Source: Streptomyces fildesensis
Lineage (GTDB): Bacteria > Actinomycetota > Actinomycetes > Streptomycetales > Streptomycetaceae
DNA length: 64,000 bases
Assembly (NCBI RefSeq): GCF_016107395.1
Contig: NZ_JAAIKO010000034.1
Span: 1-64,000 of the forward strand
Direction: 5' to 3'
Below the pieces are notes generated by a model, which worked only from the letters and a program-made list of their open reading frames with translations, was not told where the DNA came from and made no database searches. Each line of letters opens with the position of its first letter. Within the stretch, counting starts at the first letter, position 1. This document shows, one piece after another, positions 59,636 through 64,000 of the stretch. The position numbers were made by a program, and so were the translations under genes.

Positions 59636-60283
59636 TCAGCGTGTCAGGGAGACGGCGAAGGGCTGGAATCCATGGCGTCGCACGATGTGGGGGACCAGCA
59701 GGATGAGGGCTTCTGTGGCGCGGGCGGTAGTGATGCCGCCGAGGTTCTCGATCCATTCCGGCTGCCAGCCGAGGTCGCCGAGCAGGGCTCCGACGGTCTT
59801 CTTGGCGTGGTCGTCCTCGCCGGACAGGTAGACCGTTGGCGGTGTGGCCAGCGTATGTGGCGACGTCATGACCATGAAGAGCATGGTGTTGAGGGTCTTG
59901 ACGACCCGGGTGTCGGGTAGGGCCTGCTGGAGGTTTTCGGCCAGGCTGCTGCCGGGGTAGACGAGGTCTCCCGGCAGTCCGTCGGCGGCATCGTGGGTGG
60001 CGTTGGAGACGTCGATGAGGATTTTGTCGGCGAGTTCGGTGCGCAGTTCCGTCAGTCGTTCCAGCGCGCTGTCGCCCGGGGTCGCGTTGATCACGATGTC
60101 GGCGGCGCGCGCGGTGGCGCGCTGGTCGGCGAACCGGATCGAGGGGTCCATGCCTGCCTCCTTGCCCGCTGCTGCCGCGTCGGGGGTGCGGTGGCCGAGG
60201 ATGACGGTGTGTCCGGCGGCGGCGAGGGCACGGGCGAGGTTGCTGCCGACGCGCCCGGTGCCGAGAATGCCGATGGTGCTCAT
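59636..60283 (-). CDS. F420/NADP-oxidoreductase-like NAD(P)-binding protein
   Basis: A 215-residue single-Rossmann protein: MSTIGILGTGRVGSNLARALAAAGHTVILGHRTPD is the dinucleotide site, IVINATPGDSALERLTEL and KILIDVSNATHDAADGLP follow, with VVKTLNTMLFMVMTSPHTL and VYLSGEDDHAKKTVGALLGDLGWQPEWIENLGGITTARATEALILL. It is the NADPH-dependent F420-reductase (Fno)/YahO-like family. ATG 60283. It is 28 bp downstream of the inositol-monophosphatase-like gene and likely in its operon. Confidence 0.8.
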   Translation of the reverse strand: MSTIGILGTGRVGSNLARALAAAGHTVILGHRTPDAAAAGKEAGMDPSIRFADQRATARAADIVINATPGDSALERLTELRTELADKILIDVSNATHDAADGLPGDLVYPGSSLAENLQQALPDTRVVKTLNTMLFMVMTSPHTLATPPTVYLSGEDDHAKKTVGALLGDLGWQPEWIENLGGITTARATEALILLVPHIVRRHGFQPFAVSLTR

Positions 60284-60311
60284 GGGGGACTCCTTGTGGT
60301 GGGAGGGCTGA

Positions 60312-61124
60312 TCAGGCGAGCGGGGCGAGGACCGTGACGGCGGCGGCGTGAAGGCCGGGGGCCGCGGCCAGGAAATCAGGGCTGGCCAGATTCCAGGGCG
60401 CGCCGCTGATGTCGGTGACGGTGCCGCCGGCCTCGATGGCCAGAAGGGCGCCGGCCACCAGGCCGGAGCGGACGTCGGAGAACTGCCAGAAGGCGTCCAT
60501 CCGTCCGGCGGCGAGGTGGATGAGTTGCAAGGTGGCGGGGACCGAGACCCGGACGACCAGGCCGTTGATCAGCATCGCGGTGACGGATTCGCCGATCTTG
60601 CGGAAGGTGTCGGCGTCCTCGCCGGGCTTGGCCTGGCCGGTGCCGACCAGGGCCGCGCCCAGGTCGGTCTTGGCCGACGCGCGCAGCACGGCGCCGTTGA
60701 GGTGGGCGCCCCTTCCCGCGATCGCGGTGTAGGTGTCGCCGGTCAGCGGAAGGTGGACCACGGTCAGGACCGGCTGGTTGTCGCGCACCAAGGTGGCGGT
60801 GACCGCCCAGTCGGGCATGCCGTGGACGTGGTTGATGTTGCCTTCGGCGGGATCGACGATCCACCACTCGCCGTCTGGCAGCGCCCCGCCGGCCAGTTCG
60901 TCCTCGGCCCACTGCGAGCCCGGCCTGGCCAGGAGCAGCGGCTCCCGCATGACTTTCAGGACCGCGTCGTCGTTGGCGTAGATCTCCTTCACGATCTCGT
61001 CGAGAGCCGTTCCGCGAGCGTGCGTGGTGAAGCGGTCGAGCAGTGTGTCGCCTGCGGTTCGAACGATGGAAGTGACCGTGGCCAACAGGGAGTTGTCGAG
61101 GTCGAAAGACGTGTCGAAGGACAT
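60312..61124 (-). CDS. Inositol-monophosphatase-like protein with altered metal motif
   Basis: A 270-residue protein of the IMPase fold: FDLDNSLLATVTSIVRTAGDTLLDRF, then WWIVDPAEGNINHVHGMPDWAVTATLVRDNQPVLTVVHLPLTGDTYTAIAGRGAHLNGA and FSDVRSGLVAGALLAIEAGGTVTDISG. The conserved metal motif is normally DPxDGTxN; here it is DPAEGNINH, so the second Asp is Glu and Thr is Asn. A relative with changed specificity or a redox/other role is possible. ATG 61124. Divergent from the LysR gene and probably its target. Confidence 0.75.
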   Translation of the reverse strand: MSFDTSFDLDNSLLATVTSIVRTAGDTLLDRFTTHARGTALDEIVKEIYANDDAVLKVMREPLLLARPGSQWAEDELAGGALPDGEWWIVDPAEGNINHVHGMPDWAVTATLVRDNQPVLTVVHLPLTGDTYTAIAGRGAHLNGAVLRASAKTDLGAALVGTGQAKPGEDADTFRKIGESVTAMLINGLVVRVSVPATLQLIHLAAGRMDAFWQFSDVRSGLVAGALLAIEAGGTVTDISGAPWNLASPDFLAAAPGLHAAAVTVLAPLA

Positions 61125-61200
61125 GGGGTGCTCCTGAAGAGGAAGTGACCGAAGCGGCGATGGCCGCGGCCCTGGTGTCTGGTCTCGACCGTAGACCGAC

Positions 61201-61239
61201 CACTGATTAACAACCAGTGCATGTTGGTCAGCTATATAT
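61201..61239. promoter_or_regulatory. Divergent promoter/operator between IMPase-like and LysR genes
   Basis: CTGATTAACAACCAGTGCATGTTGGTCAG (61203-61231) is an imperfect dyad with T-N11-A character as expected for LysR binding; TATATT (61234-61239) fits a -10 box for the lysR-type gene starting at 61248. Confidence 0.5.
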
Positions 61240-61247
61240 TTACTCTC

Positions 61248-62180
61248 ATGCACTTGGACTTGAACCTGCTCACGGCCTTGGACGCACTACTGGAAGAGGG
61301 CAGCGTGAGCGGCGCGGCGGCTCGCACCCATGTCACCGCCCCGGCGATGAGCCGCTCGCTGGGCCGTCTCCGCAAGGTCACCGGGGACCAGATCCTGGTC
61401 CGCTCCGGGCACACCATGGTCCCCACCACCTACGCTCTCGCCGTCCGAGCACAGGTCCACGACCTCGTGCAGCAGGCGCACGAGGTGCTGTCGCCGGACC
61501 GGGAGGTGGATCTGAGCACGCTCGAGCGCGTGTTCACGGTGCGCTGGCACGACGCCCTCGCCGACGCCTGCGGCCCGGCCCTGTTGGCAACGGTGCACCG
61601 CCAGGCCCCGGGCATCCGGCTGCGTTTCGTCGCCGAGCCCAGTGCCGACACCCCGGACCTGCGCCGGGGCGATGTGGACCTGGAGTCCGGCACCGGCACG
61701 CCCGCGGCGCCCGACGTCCGCCACCGGCAGATCGGGCAGGACCGCCTTGTCGTCGCGGTACGCCCAGGTCACCCCTTGGCCGGAGCACCGCTGACCGTCG
61801 AACGCTACGTTGCGGCCGAGCATGTCACCGTCTCGCGTCGTGGACGGCTGCGCGACCCGGTCGACGATGTCCTGGCCAGCCTCGGAATGGAGCGTGTGGT
61901 CGTCGCTGCGGCCCCAACAGCATCAACCGCCCTACGACTTGTCCACGGCACTGACCTGGTGGTATCCGTCCCCGAGGCCAGTACCCGAGCGGCGCGACGA
62001 CAACTGGGCCTGCTGGCGCTGCCGGTCCCCATGCAACTGCCGCCGATCGGGCTGTACCTGGCCTGGCACCGGCGCCATGACAACGACCGGGCCCACACCT
62101 GGCTTCGCGAACAGGCCCGAACGGTCCTGCAAGCCCTGTTCGCGGAACCGACCACACCGGAACGGCAACCGACCCGATGA
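61248..62180 (+). CDS. LysR-family transcriptional regulator
   Basis: A 310-residue LysR protein: MHLDLNLLTALDALLEEGSVSGAAARTHVTAPAMSRSLGRLRKVTGDQILVRSG is the winged helix-turn-helix; the effector domain follows with VFTVRWHDALADACGPALL and HRQIGQDRLVVAVRPGHPLAG. ATG 61248 matches the family start; ATG 61221 would add nine residues. Divergently arranged with the IMPase-like/F420-reductase-like operon, which it probably controls. Confidence 0.9.
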   Translation: MHLDLNLLTALDALLEEGSVSGAAARTHVTAPAMSRSLGRLRKVTGDQILVRSGHTMVPTTYALAVRAQVHDLVQQAHEVLSPDREVDLSTLERVFTVRWHDALADACGPALLATVHRQAPGIRLRFVAEPSADTPDLRRGDVDLESGTGTPAAPDVRHRQIGQDRLVVAVRPGHPLAGAPLTVERYVAAEHVTVSRRGRLRDPVDDVLASLGMERVVVAAAPTASTALRLVHGTDLVVSVPEASTRAARRQLGLLALPVPMQLPPIGLYLAWHRRHDNDRAHTWLREQARTVLQALFAEPTTPERQPTR

Positions 62181-62690
62181 GCGGCGCTCGCGGCAATACG
62201 GAATCCACCGGACACGCGGTACGTGCCCCCCGGCCACGGCTCCCCTCTACAGCAGACACGGCTGAGAGGCCGACGACCGCCTCGCCCTGCAGGCCGGTGC
62301 CGACACGACCGGCACCGCAAGATGTTCCTTCTCCAGTACCACTTCGCGATGTTCCCCTGGAACGCGAGAACCGGATAGCAGGAACCCCTGCTGCGGCCGG
62401 CATACAGCCAGTGCATGCAGGTGCCCAGCCGTGGCAGGCCGGCTTCATGTTGATCCGAAAGGGCGATGCCGCGCAGGCGTCCTGAGGCCGTCCGTGCAGA
62501 ACGGTGGCGGCCACGATGGCAGTATCCGGTGCTGAGGGTCCCCGGTGTCTCCGCGCGGACTCGTGCAGTGATCCTCCGGGTCGAAGACCGGCAGATGTGG
62601 CCCAACGCGGTCGCCCAGGCACTCTCGTGTTTCGAGTGGGCGGCGACGCGCTGGTGGTGGACCGGAATGCGGGAACGCTGACGGTCGCCG
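62181..62690. other. Intergenic stretch, nothing recognised
   Basis: About 510 bases after the LysR gene. A frame from 62177 overlaps its stop but lacks coding character. No hairpin of note. Confidence 0.3.
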
Positions 62691-62850
62691 AGGTCGCCGC
62701 CCCTCCCTGGCTTCGGTGCCGAGGGCGATCAGCAGGTGAGACTTGCCGGTGCCGGTGCCGGTGCCGGTGCCGGTGCCGGTGCCGGAGTCGGAGTCGGAGT
62801 CGCGGATGAGGAAGAGCCGCAGGCTCTTCTTGGTCCATTCGCACTTGGCG
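62690..62850 (-). pseudogene. IstB/IS21-type ATPase fragment with expanded P-loop repeat
   Basis: The minus strand reads LRLFLIRD, then alternating DS and GT units ending GTGKSHLLIALGTEAR. This is the Walker A region of IS21 helper ATPases (LIGDSGTGKSHLLIALGTEA) in which the DSGTG codons have been amplified: six GCCGGT units plus GCCGGA and two GTCGGA units on the plus strand (62745-62798). The gene has no other recognisable part and cannot bind nucleotide normally. Confidence 0.6.
62745..62804 (+). repeat. Hexanucleotide microsatellite
   Basis: (GCCGGT)6, GCCGGA, (GTCGGA)2, GTCGCG in tandem. It lies inside the IstB-like fragment and repeats the codons of the nucleotide-binding loop. Confidence 0.9.
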
Positions 62851-62980
62851 AGGATACGGATCCGCGTAGGTCGCGATCACCGGGTCGTATCGGGTGTTGC
62901 GGCCAACCCGCATTGCCGTCCCCGACTGATAGCCCACAGTCAGTTCCTCGACCTCGCTGAGAGGTGTTCTGCCAGCGGGC

Positions 62981-62999
62981 CCCCTGCGGGTGGAGGGTG
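62981..62999 (+). repeat. 19-bp repeat, copy 2
   Basis: CCCCTGCGGGTGGAGGGTG, identical to copy 1 at 58829-58847; lies 66 bp before the radical SAM start codon. Confidence 0.5.
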
Positions 63000-63065
63000 A
63001 AGGCGCCACATTGGCGGGAGTCTGGAGCGAGTTCCCACTGGGGCCTGTTCATGCATGATGACGGG

Positions 63066-64000
63066 ATGAACCACAGTAACCAGCGCTTCCACGTCATCGT
63101 GCTGTCGAACTTCGCGAAGGGTTTCGACAAGTACGCGTTCGCATACGGTAAGGCGGGGATTCCGGAGAGTACCTATCCCGACAGGTTCCACCTGCTCACC
63201 CGTGCGGAGTTGGGAATCGGCATCGCCAAGGCGCGACGCTTGCTGGACCGTCTGGCCATTCCCGGCGACCGGGTGCTGGTGCTGGAAACCACGGTGGACC
63301 CCGACAAGCTGGTGTCCAACGTGTCGACCGGCCTCGGCATGGAACTGCACGAGGATCGCATCCGGTTGTCAGCAGTCCACGAGCTCGACCAAGTAGGCGA
63401 CGAGTTCACTCTGCGCCCGACAACCGTCGAGGATGCGATGGCGGCCTCCCTGCACCTGCACGGATCGGCACAGCGTCGCTACGCCGACACGCGACCGCGC
63501 TCGGTTTCGCTTCTGCCGGTCGCCTCCGCCTGCCAAGCCCGGTGCTCGTTCTGCTTCTCCTCGGCTTCGATCTCCAGCGACCAAGCGCCGGCACGGGTCC
63601 CGTGGGACGCGGTCGCCCACTGGCTGGAGCGCGCCCGTGCGGCGGGTGCCGAGCGTGCAGTGATCACCGGCGGCGGGGAGCCCACGCTCATACCGTTCGA
63701 ACAGCAGCTGCGACTGGTGTCCGCCTGCTCGGCGGCCTTCCCGAAGGTCGTCCTGATCACCAACGCGCACACCCTGGCGAAGGGCCGGCACGCTGACCGG
63801 GCCGGCCGCCTCGCAGCCCTGAGCGCCGCAGGCCTGAGCGTGCTGGCGGTCTCCCGGCACCATCAGGACGACGCCGTCAGCGAGCGGCTGATGATGCTGC
63901 GCACGCCGGTGGCCTCTGTGATCGACACCTGGCGCGTGGAACGTGACCGCTGGCCGGGGCTGCGGATGAGGCTGATCTGCGTGCTCCAGCACGGCGGCGT
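63066..64000 (+). CDS. Radical SAM protein, C-terminus beyond the window
   Basis: The frame is open from ATG 63066 to the right edge (311 residues visible). Residues 1-145 form an unrecognised N-terminal domain (HVIVLSNFAKGFDKYAFAYG, HLLTRAELGIGIAKARRLLDRLAIPGDRVLVLE). The radical SAM core starts with CQARCSFC (Cys156, Cys160, Cys163, the CxxxCxxC that binds 4Fe-4S) and has the SAM-binding GGE motif in VITGGGEPTL (203-205), then VVLITNAHTL and LAVSRHHQDD. It cleaves SAM to make a 5'-deoxyadenosyl radical for an unknown reaction. Weak ribosome binding site. Partner genes are probably to the right. Confidence 0.85.
   Translation, partial: MNHSNQRFHVIVLSNFAKGFDKYAFAYGKAGIPESTYPDRFHLLTRAELGIGIAKARRLLDRLAIPGDRVLVLETTVDPDKLVSNVSTGLGMELHEDRIRLSAVHELDQVGDEFTLRPTTVEDAMAASLHLHGSAQRRYADTRPRSVSLLPVASACQARCSFCFSSASISSDQAPARVPWDAVAHWLERARAAGAERAVITGGGEPTLIPFEQQLRLVSACSAAFPKVVLITNAHTLAKGRHADRAGRLAALSAAGLSVLAVSRHHQDDAVSERLMMLRTPVASVIDTWRVERDRWPGLRMRLICVLQHGG

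Noticed and set aside
62745-62804. Possible CRISPR or REP array
   Set aside because: The unit is 6 bp without spacers; it is a simple microsatellite.

Overview
The window is very GC-rich, with the codon usage, GTG and TTG starts, Shine-Dalgarno spacing and gene families of a Streptomyces-type actinomycete: SigB/SigF-like sigma factor, DUF5133, DUF3618, DUF4235, CsbD, SoxR with its ferredoxin, DUF3558 lipoprotein, and a class III lanthipeptide synthetase. No rRNA, tRNA or CRISPR array was found. Many insertion-sequence remnants and truncated genes (IS256, IS701, IS630, ISL3, Tn3-like, IstB, a serine resolvase, M20 peptidase, beta-lactamase, MFS, TetR, LigD, NrfD, DUF402) point to accessory, frequently rearranged DNA such as a chromosome arm.

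Layout. 1-2.8 kb: IS256 and IS701 remnants joined head to head, a MazF-like protein, and an IS630 element with perfect 25-bp ends and a DUF4279 passenger gene. 3-6.5 kb: scattered single genes (DJ-1/PfpI, VOC, CBM48-like). 6.5-17.3 kb: a stress and cell-envelope district with PRC-barrel proteins, CsbD, a small membrane protein, a SigB-family sigma factor, two DUF5133 genes, a carboxylate-amine ligase, holin-like, DUF3618, an anti-sigma-type ATPase and DUF4235. Within it (11.4-14.6 kb) lies a four-gene translationally coupled operon: acyl-CoA dehydrogenase, PIG-L deacetylase, NodS-like methyltransferase, family 2 glycosyltransferase. 17.4-22.9 kb: a 1087-residue repeat protein, a SoxR/ferredoxin pair around a textbook SoxR box, and a small RibD/VOC operon. 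23-34 kb: secreted SH3-like proteins, an M19 dipeptidase, then a zone of truncated and frameshifted genes.

34.8-45.8 kb is a glycan-utilisation locus: 2-hydroxyacid dehydrogenase (divergent), a sugar ABC importer (binding protein and two permeases, no ATPase), GH29 alpha-L-fucosidase, two tandem PL6 lyases, a xylose-isomerase-like protein and an SGNH esterase. A recognisable promoter with a LacI-type operator at its start point precedes the importer. 46-54.5 kb: MarR regulator and target, TPR, GNAT, VOC, a broken ISL3 transposase, a secreted protein, PIG-L and PPOX proteins.

54.9-57.8 kb holds the most interesting item: a compact lanthipeptide locus in which a class III synthetase (LanKC) is followed 12 bp later by a previously unlisted 42-codon precursor gene and then a strong terminator. 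The precursor has the class III ILALQ leader motif, but its only Cys lies before all the core Ser/Thr residues, the reverse of known labionin patterns. 58-64 kb: hypothetical proteins, an F420/NADP-reductase-like protein with an inositol-monophosphatase-like protein opposite a LysR regulator, an IstB remnant whose P-loop has expanded as a hexanucleotide microsatellite, and a radical SAM protein running off the right edge.
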